NCBI GenBank assembly: GCA_963792855.1
Contig: CAWBXZ010000003.1
Location: 1 to 64,000 of the forward strand
Length of the DNA stretch: 64,000 nucleotides
DNA from: SG8-40 sp963792855
GTDB taxonomy: Bacteria > Pseudomonadota > Gammaproteobacteria > Burkholderiales > Eutrophovitaceae
Direction of reading: 5' to 3'
Shown: piece after piece, positions 27,009-37,182 of the stretch
Numbering within the stretch: position 1 is the stretch's first letter
Layout: every line of letters starts with the position of its first letter
Notes under the pieces: generated by a model
Told to the model about the DNA's origin: nothing
What the model saw: only the letters and a program-made list of their open reading frames with translations
The model's database searches: none
Program-made: the position numbers and the translations under genes

Positions 27009-28487
27009 ATGGAAAAATTCAAGATGTATATCGACGGCAAGTACGTCGAAGCGGCGAGCGGCAAATGGTTCGACAGTTACAACCCGTTCACCGGCAAGGT
27101 CTGGTCGCAGGTTGCCGAGGGTGGCGCGGAAGATGTCGATCGTGCGGTGAAGGCCGCGCATCGTGCATTCAGCGAAGGCCCGTGGCCGGAAATGACAGCG
27201 AGCCAGCGCGGCATGCTGGTGCACCGTCTCGGGGACCTGATTGCACGCGATGCAAAAAAACTCGCTGAAATCGAGGTGCAGGACAACGGCAAGCTGATCG
27301 CGGAAATGCAGGGCCAGCTCAATTACGTGCCTCAGTGGTTTTATTACTACGGCGGCCTCGCCGACAAGATCCAGGGTGCGGTGATCCCGCTCGACAAGAA
27401 AGGCTATTTCAACTTCACCCGCCACGAACCGCTTGGCGTCGTCGCGGCGATCACGGCATGGAACTCGCCGCTGCTGCTGCTGGCCTGGAAACTGGCGCCG
27501 GCGCTGGCAGCGGGCTGCACAGTGGTGGTCAAACCGTCCGAGTTCACCTCGGCATCGACACTGGAATTCGTCAAGCTCGTCAAGGAAGCCGGCTTTCCCG
27601 ATGGCGTAGTCAACGTCGTCACCGGATTCGGCCGCGACGTCGGCGTGCCGCTGACGACACACCCGCTGGTAAGGAAGGTCGCGTTTACCGGCTCCGATGC
27701 GACCGGACGGGCCATCAATGAAGCGGCGGCGAAAACGTTCAAGCGCGTGACACTGGAACTCGGCGGCAAGTCGCCGAACATCGTATTCGACGATGCCAAT
27801 CTCGACGACGCCGTGAACGGCGCGGTGTCCGGTATTTTTGCCGCGACCGGACAGACCTGTATCGCCGGCTCACGCCTGCTGCTGCAGGAAAGCATTCATG
27901 ATGCCTTCGTGGAGAAGCTGCTCGCGCTGGCGAAAACCGCGCGCATGGGCGACCCGATGAGTCCCGAGACGCAGGTCGGTCCGATCACAACCAGGCCGCA
28001 ATATGAAAAAGTGCTCGGTTACATCGACGTCGCCAAAACCGAAGGGGCAAAACTGGCGATGGGTGGCGGACCGGCAAAACGCCCGGAATGCGGTGAAGGC
28101 TGGTTCGTCGAACCGACGGTATTCACCGGCGTCACCAACAAGATGCGCATCGCCCAGGAAGAAGTTTTCGGACCGGTGCTGTCGGTGATCAAGTTCAAGG
28201 ACGAGGAAGAAGCCGCAACCATTGCCAATGACGTGCGCTTCGGTCTGGGTTCGGGTGTGTGGACCAGCGATATCGGCCGCGCCATCCGCATGTCAGAGCG
28301 CATACAAGCGGGCACCGTTTGGGTCAACACCTACCGCGCCGTCAGTTACATGTCCCCGTTCGGCGGCTATAAGGATTCCGGTCTGGGTCGCGAAAGCGGC
28401 ATCGAGTCCATCCACGAATACCTGCAGGTCAAGAGCGTCTGGATCAACACCGGCGCCAAGACCGGCAATCCGTTCGTCCTGCGGTGA
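27009..28487 (+). CDS. NAD(P)-dependent aldehyde dehydrogenase
   Basis: 492 residues from the ATG at 27009 (GGAG upstream). All hallmarks are present: the general base in LELGGKSPNIVFDD (E250), the nucleophile in TGQTCIAGSR (C284), the PWN-like AWNSPLLLLAWK, and the coenzyme-binding FTGSDATGR. The C-terminal MSPFGGYKDSGLGRESG is typical of the family. It oxidises an aldehyde to the acid in the cytoplasm. Its neighbour is a zinc alcohol dehydrogenase (160 bases on), so the pair could oxidise an alcohol through to its acid. The substrate is unknown. Confidence 0.9.
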   Translation: MEKFKMYIDGKYVEAASGKWFDSYNPFTGKVWSQVAEGGAEDVDRAVKAAHRAFSEGPWPEMTASQRGMLVHRLGDLIARDAKKLAEIEVQDNGKLIAEMQGQLNYVPQWFYYYGGLADKIQGAVIPLDKKGYFNFTRHEPLGVVAAITAWNSPLLLLAWKLAPALAAGCTVVVKPSEFTSASTLEFVKLVKEAGFPDGVVNVVTGFGRDVGVPLTTHPLVRKVAFTGSDATGRAINEAAAKTFKRVTLELGGKSPNIVFDDANLDDAVNGAVSGIFAATGQTCIAGSRLLLQESIHDAFVEKLLALAKTARMGDPMSPETQVGPITTRPQYEKVLGYIDVAKTEGAKLAMGGGPAKRPECGEGWFVEPTVFTGVTNKMRIAQEEVFGPVLSVIKFKDEEEAATIANDVRFGLGSGVWTSDIGRAIRMSERIQAGTVWVNTYRAVSYMSPFGGYKDSGLGRESGIESIHEYLQVKSVWINTGAKTGNPFVLR

Positions 28488-28648
28488 ACGCCTGACATGC
28501 AACTCTGCCGTCCGCATCGCTGCACGGTCATTCCGGCAAGCCACGTCCACTCGGCTCATCGGGTGCTTCCGCCACTGCCGGGACGTGCATCCGGGCGTCA
28601 CCACAGCAGGATCAATCACGAAAAGATGCAACCAGAAAGGACATGACA

Positions 28649-29701
28649 ATGAAAGGCGTCGTATTCCCAGGCAATCGCCAGCTCGAAATCCTCGACTTCC
28701 CCGACCCTGTGCCGGGCCCCGGTGAAGTCGTACTCGAAATCAAGGCCTCCGGCATGTGCGGCAGCGACCTGAAGTTCTATCGTCCCAAGGACGGCGCTGC
28801 CTCGCTCGGACTGGGCAATCTCAGCGGCCCGATCATCGCCGGGCACGAGCCGTGCGGCGTGGTCGCTGCCATCGGACCCGGCGTGCCGGAGAACCAGGCC
28901 AAGGTCGGCATGCGGGTGATGGTGCATCACTACCGCGGTTGCGGCGTGTGCGAACACTGCTCTACCGGCTGGATGCAGATGTGCGCCGAGGGCGTGAAGG
29001 AAGTCTACGGCGCGACCGGTCACGGCGCGCACGCAAAATACATGAAGTGCCCGGCGCGAACACTGGTGCCGCTGCCCGACGAATTGTCATTCGAAGCGGG
29101 CGCCGCCATTTCCTGCGGCACGGGTACGGCGTGGGGCGCTCTGCACCGGCTCGACCTGCAAGGCGATCAGACCATTGCGGTGTTCGGGCAAGGGCCCGTT
29201 GGGCTGTCGGCGACACTGCTCGCCTCGCAAATGGGCGCAAGAGTCATCGCGCTCGATACCGGCGACGAACGTTTGCAACGGGCGAAGGAATTCGGTGCCG
29301 ACGCGCTGATCAATCCCGCAAAAACAAAGGACGTCGTCGGAGCGATCAGGGACCTGACGCACGGCCGCGGCGCGCATGCGTCGATGGATTGCTCGTCGGC
29401 ACCCGCGGCACGCACACAGTCGGTGCAATGCGTGCGCAGTTGGGGCAAGGCCTGTTTCGTTGGCGAGGGCGACACGGTTACGTTGAACGTCAGCAACGAC
29501 ATGCTGCGCCGCCAGGTCACCATCATCGGGTCATGGACGTTTTCGACGGTGGGTCAGGCAAAGTGCGCGGAGTACGTGGCCGATCGGGAAATCGTGCTCG
29601 ACCGGCTGTTCACGCACCGCTGGAAGCTGGAACAGGCAAAGGAAGCCTATGAGCTGTTCGACAAGCAGACCTCCGGCAAGGGCGTGATCTTGCCGTCGTA
29701 G
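28649..29701 (+). CDS. Zinc-binding alcohol dehydrogenase (MDR family)
   Basis: 350 residues from the second ATG at 28649; the ATG six bases earlier is too close to the AAAGG ribosome site. It has the catalytic zinc residues in SGMCGSDLKFY and GHEPCG, and part of a structural zinc lobe (YRGCGVCEHCSTGWMQMC, with four Cys). The Rossmann motif is FGQGPVGLSATLLAS. These are the parts of a medium-chain dehydrogenase/reductase that oxidises alcohols or polyols with NAD(P). It may pair with the aldehyde dehydrogenase upstream. Confidence 0.88.
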   Translation: MKGVVFPGNRQLEILDFPDPVPGPGEVVLEIKASGMCGSDLKFYRPKDGAASLGLGNLSGPIIAGHEPCGVVAAIGPGVPENQAKVGMRVMVHHYRGCGVCEHCSTGWMQMCAEGVKEVYGATGHGAHAKYMKCPARTLVPLPDELSFEAGAAISCGTGTAWGALHRLDLQGDQTIAVFGQGPVGLSATLLASQMGARVIALDTGDERLQRAKEFGADALINPAKTKDVVGAIRDLTHGRGAHASMDCSSAPAARTQSVQCVRSWGKACFVGEGDTVTLNVSNDMLRRQVTIIGSWTFSTVGQAKCAEYVADREIVLDRLFTHRWKLEQAKEAYELFDKQTSGKGVILPS

Positions 29702-29721
29702 GCAGTGAAAAAGTATCTCTT

Positions 29722-29890
29722 ACCGCAGAGTACGCGGGGCGCGCAGAGGAAAATCGGTGTCTGAAAACCCAGGCAGGTGATAACAGAATGGATCTGGATT
29801 GCCTGATGTTTTTTCCTCTTTCTGGTTTTCCGGATCAATCGCCATGCTGATTTTACGTTTTTGCTCTGCGGCCATCGCGCACTCTGCGGT
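29722..29890. repeat. Imperfect inverted repeat with CGCAGAG motif
   Basis: The 32-base arms at 29722-29753 and 29859-29890 are inverted copies with 26 of 32 positions the same, both opening ACCGCAGAGT and closing with GCAGAG then AAAA. They enclose about 105 bases without a gene. Flanking A-rich tracts extend the similarity outwards. Such paired arms suggest a small non-autonomous mobile element or a large intergenic hairpin. Confidence 0.55.
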
Positions 29891-29919
29891 GACAGCTTTT
29901 TTTCTTGCGAGCCAATGAA

Positions 29920-30790
29920 ATGTTTGACGGATTTACGCTGACCACCATCGAAACCGGCAAGGTGCGCATCCGGCTGCGTACCGGCGGCAGCGGGCCGGCT
30001 CTGCTGCTATTGCATGGCAATCCTCAAACCCATGTGATGTGGCATGCCGTTGCGCCAATTCTGGCCGAACACTTCACCGTGGTTGCCACCGACCTCACGG
30101 GTTACGGCATGAGCAGCAAACCGCCTTCGACCGCCGATCATGCGGCCTACTCGAAGCGGCGCATGGCAAACGACCAGATCGCGAGTAATGCGCCAGCTCG
30201 GGCACGAGCAATTCATGGTGGCAGGTCACGACAGGGGCGGGCGCGTTGCCTACCGTATGGCCCTCGATCACCCGGGCGTCGTTACGAAAACAGCGGTGCT
30301 GGACGTGATCCCGACACTTGAAGCGTTCGAGCGGGGCGGCAAGGCGTTCGGGATGGGTTACTACCACTGGTTTTTCCTGGCGCAGCCGGCGCCATTGCCC
30401 GAAAGACTGATCAATGCCGATCCCGAATGGTTCTGGCGCTGGCATACGGACCGCGTGCCGCGAAAATTCTTTTCTCCGGATGCGGTCGATGATTATCTCG
30501 CCTGCTTCCGCAATCCCGAAACCGTGCGCGCCATCTGCGAGGATTATCGCGCCGGAGCGACCATCGATTGCGCCCACGACGCGCAAGACCGCGACAGCGG
30601 CCAGCGTATTACTTGCCCATTGCTTGCATTGTGGGGAAAACAGGCAAAGCTGGAGGCCTGGTACGACACGCTTTCGGTATGGCGCGAATGGGCCAGCGAT
30701 GTCAGCGGCGAACCTCTTGACTGCGGCCATTACCTGGCAGAGGAACTGCCCGACGAAACTGCTGCAGCGCTCCTGACGTTTTTCAGGTAA
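29920..30790 (+). pseudogene. Haloacetate dehalogenase-like alpha/beta hydrolase, frameshifted
   Basis: About 289 residues after removing one base near 30184. It has the oxyanion segment HGNPQTHVMW, and the nucleophile elbow GHDRGGR gives Asp with Arg at +1 and +4, the pair that binds the carboxylate in fluoroacetate dehalogenase. YYHWFFLAQP supplies the halide-pocket His-Trp, CEDYRAG the Tyr, and CGHYLAEE the catalytic His. All signature residues of that family are thus present on both sides of the frameshift. It would hydrolyse haloacetates to glycolate. Start is the ATG at 29920 with a weak ribosome site. Sequencing error is likely, as nothing else is decayed. Confidence 0.75.
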
Positions 30791-31000
30791 CGCGTCGACG
30801 GGCAACGCCGGCCTGCGAAAGACCCTGTCTCGGTGGCGGCTGTTTTCATCGCCTGCAGTTGGTCGCATTCCGCCATCGCGACCTCACCTCGTCAATAGGG
30901 AATACCTCAGCGTCGCGGACACTCGCCTCTCGACATCGGGCCAGACGAGATGCGTTATGCTCAAGCCGTTGATCGGCGATAGCTTCCGGGGAACCCCTGA

Positions 31001-31852
31001 ATGAAACTCACACACCATTACTACGATGCCGGTGAAGTCACGCTGCATTACGTCCTTGCAGGGAAAGGCGAGCCGCTGTTGTTGCTGCACGGCTGGCCGC
31101 AGAGCTGGTATTGCTGGCACAAGATCATGCCGGCGTTGGCGGAACGTTATTCGCTGATCGCGCCGGACTTGCGCGGGCTTGGCGACTCATCCCGGCCGCT
31201 CGGCGGCTACGACAAAGCTACCATCGCGGAGGATGTTCGCAAACTGGTTCACGATCACTTGAATATTGACCGCTACTTCCTGATGGCGCATGACTGGGGC
31301 GGCCCGGTCGCGTTCGTCCTGGCTGCGACCTACCCGGAAAACGTGCGCAAACTGGTGATGCTCGATACCGCGGTGCCCGGTGACGGCAGCGGCACGTTCT
31401 CGCAACACGGGCGACGCTGGCACCACGCGTTTCACCGCACCGCGGACCTGCCCGAAGCGCTCGTTGCCGGCCGCGAAGATATCTACCTGGGGTGGTTCTA
31501 TCGAAACTATGGTTATCAGCCAGGCGCAATCTCGCCGGAGGACATGGAAGAGTATTTGCGCACTTATCGCCAACCCGGCGCCTTGCGCGCCGGCTTTTCC
31601 TACTACCGCGCGATAAATGAAGATGTCGCGCACAACGAATCGCTGCTCAAACGAAACGGCAAGCTGAAAATGCCGGTACTTGCGCTGGGCGGAGGCAAGG
31701 GATTCGGGCGCGGCATCGAAACACTCGAATCACTTCAGCGCGTATCCACCGATGTGCGTGGCGGGGTCATCGAAGACTGCGGTCACTGGATGCAGGAAGA
31801 GAAACCGGATGAAATCCTGAAGCAGGTTCTGGCGTTTCTGGCGACCGCGTAG
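31001..31852 (+). CDS. Alpha/beta hydrolase, epoxide hydrolase-like
   Basis: 283 residues. HGWPQSWYCWHKIMP is the oxyanion-hole HGxP segment, AHDWGGPVAF the Asp-nucleophile elbow, and DCGHWMQEEKP the catalytic His. The cap domain follows the elbow and contains Tyr residues (GWFYRNYGY, FSYYRA) of the kind that activate the epoxide. It is therefore an epoxide hydrolase or haloalkane dehalogenase relative. It is paralogous to the haloacetate-type gene just upstream (gap 210 bases), but does not share the Arg pair after the nucleophile. Confidence 0.85.
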   Translation: MKLTHHYYDAGEVTLHYVLAGKGEPLLLLHGWPQSWYCWHKIMPALAERYSLIAPDLRGLGDSSRPLGGYDKATIAEDVRKLVHDHLNIDRYFLMAHDWGGPVAFVLAATYPENVRKLVMLDTAVPGDGSGTFSQHGRRWHHAFHRTADLPEALVAGREDIYLGWFYRNYGYQPGAISPEDMEEYLRTYRQPGALRAGFSYYRAINEDVAHNESLLKRNGKLKMPVLALGGGKGFGRGIETLESLQRVSTDVRGGVIEDCGHWMQEEKPDEILKQVLAFLATA

Positions 31853-32071
31853 CCGCAACGAAGGCACGGCAATTTTCACAGCGACGCGCGAACGGCGGAA
31901 ACCGGCTGCAAGCCCCGGCTCGCGGAGCGGCAACGATGCACGACTCAGACGGGTATCATGGTGGCCGATGGACCGTGAGCCGGAAATACACGGCTTGTGG
32001 TTTCTGAATCCCGGAATTGATCGCACAAGCCTGCGGTCAGTCGCCCCGAACCGAAGACAGAGGAAGCGGTC

Positions 32072-33093
32072 ATGAGCGTGGAAAACATTCGAAGCAAAGC
32101 GTGGTTCACCGCGATATGCGTGCTGGCATTATTGGCAGTGCCGTTGGCAAACGCGGCCGATCCTTCGTCGGCGGAACTGCAGCGTGTTGTCAATGAGGCG
32201 CACGCAAAATACAAGAATCTCAAGGACGGCAAGAACGCCGACTACATCCCGATCCTCACGACCGTGCCGAGCGACCTGTTCGGTGTCGTTATTGCCACGC
32301 GAGAAGGCAAGGTTTTCTGGGCCGGAGACGTCAACTACAAGTTCTCGATCCAGTCCGTATCCAAGCCTTTTACCGCTGCGCTGGTAATGCAGCAACAGGG
32401 GCCCGCAGCCGTGGCAGAAAAAATCGGCGTCGAGCCCACCGGCCTGCCTTTCAACTCGAAGATCGCAATCGAATTGTACGAAGCGCGTTCCGCAAACCCG
32501 TCGGTAAATGCCGGTGCAATCGCGGCGGTGAGCCTGGTTCAGGCAAGCTCGGAGCAGGACCGCTGGAATCAGGTTCTGCAGAACATGCGCGACTTCGCGA
32601 TCTCGAGTTGCTGGAAGAGGTTTACCAATCCGAATACAGCACGGCGTGGAGCAATCGCGCGATCGCTAACCTGTTGTATAACTACGGGCGCTTGTACAGC
32701 GAGCCGGAAGAAGCGCTCCGCGTATATACGAAGCAATGCTCCGTCGGCGTCAATACGCTGGAGTTGGCAATCATGGGCGCGACGCTGGCCAATCAGGGCG
32801 TGAACCCCATCACGGAGAAACGGGTACTGGCCGACAGACACGTCCCGAACTGCAGGCAGGTGATGGCGATGACGGGCTTCTACGACGAATCCGGCGAATG
32901 GCAATACACCGCAGGATTGCCGGCCAAAACAGGTGTCGGCGGCGGCATCGTGACGGTGGTTCCGGGGAAATTCGCCATTGCCGCGTTCTCGCCGCGCCTT
33001 AACGAATCGGGAAACAGCATTCGCGCCATGAAAGCGATTCGCGATATTGCCGGCGAGCTAGGCGTCGGCCTCTACGGAGCAAACCCGGACTGA
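32072..33093 (+). pseudogene. glsA: Periplasmic glutaminase (GlsA family), frameshifted
   Basis: About 340 residues after adding one base near 32599. A signal peptide (about 1-28, ending ANAAD) directs it to the periplasm, unlike the cytoplasmic E. coli enzymes. The serine-dependent beta-lactamase-like active site is FSIQSVSKPF (S95 and K98). NPSVNAGAIA, YNYGRLYS, and GLPAKTGVGGGI are further family blocks in both frames. It hydrolyses glutamine to glutamate and ammonia. The frame break falls between FA and LELLEEVYQSEY, with no loss of conserved sequence. It diverges from no neighbour and is likely transcribed alone. Confidence 0.8.
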
Positions 33094-33176
33094 GCGTTTG
33101 CAGAATCCATGACCGGGCTTATCCCGGCTGCCGGACACGGGGGTGCAGCAGCCGGCAGATTGCACGGCGGTATGGT

Positions 33177-34475
33177 TCATTGACCGGCCTCACCGCCACG
33201 AGGCTTTCCGGTTGCCAGTGTAAACAGTCTGGTTCCACCAAAGGCGCCGAGCGCCGTCACCACGAATACCAGCACTTCGCCGGCCTGCGCAGGCAATGCA
33301 AAGCCGGTAACGTTCACACCGAGCACGAACAAACCAAACACGATGGCGCCGCAAACGACCGCAATCAACAGGTCGAGTGCGATCCGCCTGCCGGTCCTGC
33401 GCCCGCCGCCAAGTCGCAGCAATCCTCCTGCAACCCCTCCAACCAGTGCTGCAAGTATGTAGGGCAATGGAAACACGAACTGCACTTGTGTTGACGCACT
33501 ATCGAAAGGAGCGCCCGAAACCGTCACGGTCGCGGTCCCTGTCGACGCAGACCGCAGGCTGACGACAGCCATCGCATCGTCGTCGATCAGCACGTTGTTG
33601 GAATCCAGTTGGCCAAGCGTACTCGAAACCTGGACACTCAGTTCCCCCCCGCCCGACAGATTCGTCGCTTGCACCAGTATCTTCGCCTTCTGCAATCCCC
33701 AGCCCTGAATCCGCTCCGGCGACGGACTGACCCGCAGCAGCGGTTTTTCCACCGGCATCTCCAGAATCACTTCGTTGGTCGGGTCCAGTATCGACCAGAC
33801 GCGTGCACTGAACGTATTGCCGGGGTTCTCGACCTCGATTGCGACGCTGTCAAAGGGTGGGGCTGTTGTGGTTGCGCTCACCCGCTTCGGCCTGGCAACT
33901 ACCCCCAAGACTTCGAATACGACAGGCGTCGAAAGCTCCAGCGCCTTCCCCGATGGGTCGAGTTCAACGACGCCGACACTCAGTGTCCCTTCATAGAGGC
34001 GGCGCCGGGCGTTGTAGCGCAGCGGTTTGTCCGACAGCGCCAGTGCCCGCAACGTCAACTTCTGCTCGCCGGCAGAAAGCATTTCCGCCGCACCGTTAAA
34101 GACCACGACCGGTTTTTCACGCAGCGTCTGGTCGGGGTCTTCAGCGATACGCTGCAGAACAAGCTTGCGCGTGGCGGCATCAAGATCACGGGACAAGGGC
34201 TTGATTCTCACCTGCCCCGCTTTGAGCGCGGGCGTACCGATCGTGATTCGTGGCCCGGTGTCGTCAACGGCCGAGTCGACCGTCGGGCTGGCAGCGGCGC
34301 CAGAAAGGTCGATCAGCATCGAAGGTGTGTTCGCAATCTCTCGCTTGAGCAGAGCGGCGTCCGGAGCCGATACTGCCTTCCCTGCAGTAACGGTCTGTTG
34401 TGCACTGGCATATGACAATGCCAGTGACGACAAGGCCAGCAGGAACAAAGAACTCCGTATCGAAAAAAAGGACAT
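33177..34475 (-). CDS. Hypothetical exported membrane-anchored protein
   Basis: 432 residues from the ATG at 34475 (AGAGG upstream), with a signal peptide ending SYASAQ. The long mature part is beta-rich, with repeated strand-like segments such as LSVGVVELDPSG and VSSTLGQLDSNNVL, recalling invasin/Ig-like domains. The C-terminus carries three hydrophobic helices (PYILAALVGGVAGGLLRL, IALDLLIAVVCGAIVFGLF, EVLVFVVTALGAFGG). The protein would be an inner-membrane protein with a large periplasmic domain. I do not recognise a family, and its neighbours give no hint. Confidence 0.6.
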   Translation of the reverse strand: MSFFSIRSSLFLLALSSLALSYASAQQTVTAGKAVSAPDAALLKREIANTPSMLIDLSGAAASPTVDSAVDDTGPRITIGTPALKAGQVRIKPLSRDLDAATRKLVLQRIAEDPDQTLREKPVVVFNGAAEMLSAGEQKLTLRALALSDKPLRYNARRRLYEGTLSVGVVELDPSGKALELSTPVVFEVLGVVARPKRVSATTTAPPFDSVAIEVENPGNTFSARVWSILDPTNEVILEMPVEKPLLRVSPSPERIQGWGLQKAKILVQATNLSGGGELSVQVSSTLGQLDSNNVLIDDDAMAVVSLRSASTGTATVTVSGAPFDSASTQVQFVFPLPYILAALVGGVAGGLLRLGGGRRTGRRIALDLLIAVVCGAIVFGLFVLGVNVTGFALPAQAGEVLVFVVTALGAFGGTRLFTLATGKPRGGEAGQ

Positions 34476-34654
34476 GCGTACGCCTCTAACGACCTGCGAC
34501 AGGGTCAATCATGCGAGGCTTGATCGAGCAGGAAGCTTTCGCTGTGTTCGCAATATCAAACCGCGCATGCCCGGTCAAAGGGTAACGAGAGCGACGCCCG
34601 CTGTCTACCTGAAACCCGGACACCTCAAACCCGGAAAACCGGCCAGTGCGCGAA

Positions 34655-35434
34655 CTACTGGGCCGTCCATCCCCCATCAACGATCAAATGCGTCCCGGTC
34701 ACCATCGCTGCGGCCGGGGACGCGAGGTAAACCGCGGCTGCGGCAATATCCCCCAGCGTCGCGAGTTTTCCCATTGGTATCCGCGACATGATGAAGTCGC
34801 GCTTTTCCGGCGTATCGACGACCCTGCGCACAAGCGGCGTATCGGCGAACGTCGGGCCGATACTATTGACGCGAATGTTCTGCGGCGCCAGTTCGACCGC
34901 CATCGCTTTGGTCAGGCCTTCGAGTGCATGCTTGGTCATGCAGTAAACAGTGCGGTTCGGAGAACCCACGTGCCCCATTTGTGAAGACATGTTGATCACG
35001 CAGCCGCCCTTCCCGGTGCGCCCGGAATCTTCGAGCATCTTTTTTACCGCTGCCTGCGCAGCAATAAAACAGGCGCGTATGTTCAGGCTGAGCATCGCAT
35101 CGAGGTGTTCGTCGGACACGTCGACGAAGGGTTCGGGGAAATTCGTGCCGGCGTTGTTCACGAGAATATCCAGTGTGGGCAAACCGCCAATGGCGCCGCG
35201 CAACTTCGCGTCGTCGGTCACATCGCAGGTGACAGTCCGCGATTTCCCGCCTGCCTTTGAAATCGTTTCCGCCAACTCCTCAAGATATGATTGCGTGCGC
35301 CCAAGCAGGATGACTTCGGCACCGGCCGCTGCATACGCTTCGGCGATGGCGGCACCGAGTCCGCGGCCGGCACCCGTCACCAACGCAATCTTGCCGTCGA
35401 GCCTGAACGTGGGGATCTTCAGTTCACTTGTCAT
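34655..35434 (-). CDS. SDR-family oxidoreductase
   Basis: 259 residues with the classical short-chain dehydrogenase layout: coenzyme motif TGAGRGLGAAIAEAY, NNAG, catalytic Ser in VINMSSQMG, and YCMTKHALEG giving Tyr and Lys. HLIVDGGWTAQ is the usual C-terminus. Such enzymes reduce 3-oxo or other carbonyl groups with NAD(P)H. It has an intact triad, unlike the SDR at 59584. It is downstream of the symporter gene, separated by a strong terminator, so it is probably transcribed from its own promoter. Confidence 0.85.
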   Translation of the reverse strand: MTSELKIPTFRLDGKIALVTGAGRGLGAAIAEAYAAAGAEVILLGRTQSYLEELAETISKAGGKSRTVTCDVTDDAKLRGAIGGLPTLDILVNNAGTNFPEPFVDVSDEHLDAMLSLNIRACFIAAQAAVKKMLEDSGRTGKGGCVINMSSQMGHVGSPNRTVYCMTKHALEGLTKAMAVELAPQNIRVNSIGPTFADTPLVRRVVDTPEKRDFIMSRIPMGKLATLGDIAAAAVYLASPAAAMVTGTHLIVDGGWTAQ

Positions 35435-35533
35435 TTAAAAGACCTTGCCTCTGTGATTGCACGAAGAACCGGACAGACCGCATGAACGGCACGCGCATGC
35501 CTACCGAATAACCGGTCACACCCGATTCATAAA

Positions 35534-35569
35534 GAAAACCACGCATCCGAAAGACGGAGCGTGGTTTTC
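35534..35569 (-). terminator. Rho-independent terminator after the symporter
   Basis: GAAAACCACGC (35534-35544) and GCGTGGTTTTC (35559-35569) form a perfect 11-base stem with a 14-base loop, with T-rich bases following on the minus strand. It lies about 55 bases after the symporter stop at 35625. The symmetrical A/T ends suggest it can work in both directions. Confidence 0.75.
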
Positions 35570-35624
35570 GTTACCAGACGGAACGGACCGGGGTCATCGC
35601 CCGGTGCTCCGTCAACGAAGCGGC

Positions 35625-37139
35625 TCAGGTCGCCGCTTTGCCGGGCGTAAACACCCGCTCGAGATGCTCTTTCGGCAACGGTTTCGTCATCAAACTGACT
35701 ATCACCATGACGACAGACGCTGCGATGACGCAGGTGCCTGCAACCCCAAACGGATTCTTCCAGCCATGGATCACATACAAATAGGCGTAAAGCAGCACCC
35801 CTGTCAGGAAGGACGCGATGGCACCGGTCTTGGTCGCCCGTCTCCACAGCGAACCGATCACCAGCGGACCCGCCGCGCCGGAGACGATTCCGCCAATGCC
35901 TATCCATAGCAATACCGCGAGGAACTTCGGCCGATCCATAGCCAGCCAGACCGCGGCGATACCAACAATCACAATCGCCACACGCGAGATGATCAACGCA
36001 ATACGGTCAATCTGTTGCTCCGACTTGTGTTTGTGTATGACCGGCGCCAGCGTGCGCTTGTACAAGTCGTTACTGAAAATCACGGCGATGGAAATGAACA
36101 GGCCGTCCGAAGTCGACATGATGGCCGAGAGCACGCCCACGCCGAGCATCCCGGCCACAACCGGCGGGAACAACTGCGTGAACAGGACAGGAATCGCCTG
36201 ATCGGGTGGAAGACCGGGACCAACCAGTGCCCGCGCATGCAATCCGCCAAGCACGGTGAAACCGAGAACCGAACCCATCGGAATCGCGATCAACAGGAAG
36301 GTACGAATCTGTTTCGGTTCTTTCAGGGCAAACGCGAGTTTGCCGATATGCGGGTTCATCGCGAACGGAAGGTGGGCAATGAACAGCAACAGGATCAGGA
36401 TAAAGCTGCCGAAGATCAGATCACCTTCAATGAAGTAGTTATCCCACCCCAGGGCCGGGTCTTGAGCGACCAATGCCGCGTTGATCGCTCCGGGGCCCGT
36501 GCCCTCGACGCCGGGTGCCAGGATGAACATCGCCGCGATAACCAGTGAGATGATCACCATCATGACCCCCTGCACGCCATCGGTCATGATGTCCGCATGC
36601 GATCCGCCCATGCCGATGTACAACATGATCACGGCCACGCTGACGAATATACCGGTCGTGTACTTGAGACCGAGCAGAACCTCGAACATGGTTGCCGCCG
36701 CAACGATTTGCGCGGAAATGTAGAACACCAGTAACAGTGACAGCAGCGCAAAGGCGATTCGCAGGAAATCGCTGTTGTAACGCTGGCCCATGAACTCCGG
36801 CAACGAATTCGATTTGAAACGGTCTCCGGCACGCTTGATCAGCTTGACGGCCAGCACCATGCCCAGAATGATCGCAGGCGGGTAGACGGCCGGGTACCAC
36901 AGGGTGGCAAAGCCTTTCGAATACGCCATCCCCGGCAGACTCATGAAAGTGGCGCCGCTGGCGATGGTGGCCGCGAAAGCAAACGCCAACATGAACGGCC
37001 CATACGCGCCACGTGCCACGGCAAAATCTTCCTCGGTTTTGGTCTTGCGCATGCCATACGCGCCCATGCCGATAAAGAGGGCCAGGAACGCCACGACCCA
37101 AATCCACCCCCACGCACCTATATTGGTGTCATATGTCAT
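35625..37139 (-). CDS. Sodium/solute symporter (SSS family)
   Basis: 504 residues with about 13 membrane helices, starting MTYDTNIGAWGWIWVVAFLA, behind a GGGAGG site. SGATFMSLPGMAYSKG and the later LSAIMSTSDGLFISIAVI are typical SSS blocks around the sodium sites; the latter has the Ser-Thr-Ser pattern of Na2 coordination. Family members import pantothenate, proline, acetate, sugars and other solutes. The ligand is not evident here. It is preceded by a 29-residue membrane peptide in the same operon, a layout seen with other SSS carriers. Confidence 0.88.
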   Translation of the reverse strand: MTYDTNIGAWGWIWVVAFLALFIGMGAYGMRKTKTEEDFAVARGAYGPFMLAFAFAATIASGATFMSLPGMAYSKGFATLWYPAVYPPAIILGMVLAVKLIKRAGDRFKSNSLPEFMGQRYNSDFLRIAFALLSLLLVFYISAQIVAAATMFEVLLGLKYTTGIFVSVAVIMLYIGMGGSHADIMTDGVQGVMMVIISLVIAAMFILAPGVEGTGPGAINAALVAQDPALGWDNYFIEGDLIFGSFILILLLFIAHLPFAMNPHIGKLAFALKEPKQIRTFLLIAIPMGSVLGFTVLGGLHARALVGPGLPPDQAIPVLFTQLFPPVVAGMLGVGVLSAIMSTSDGLFISIAVIFSNDLYKRTLAPVIHKHKSEQQIDRIALIISRVAIVIVGIAAVWLAMDRPKFLAVLLWIGIGGIVSGAAGPLVIGSLWRRATKTGAIASFLTGVLLYAYLYVIHGWKNPFGVAGTCVIAASVVMVIVSLMTKPLPKEHLERVFTPGKAAT

Positions 37140-37182
37140 CTTCTACCTCCCGGGTATGTTTTTATGTTTTTCCCTGTTGAAC

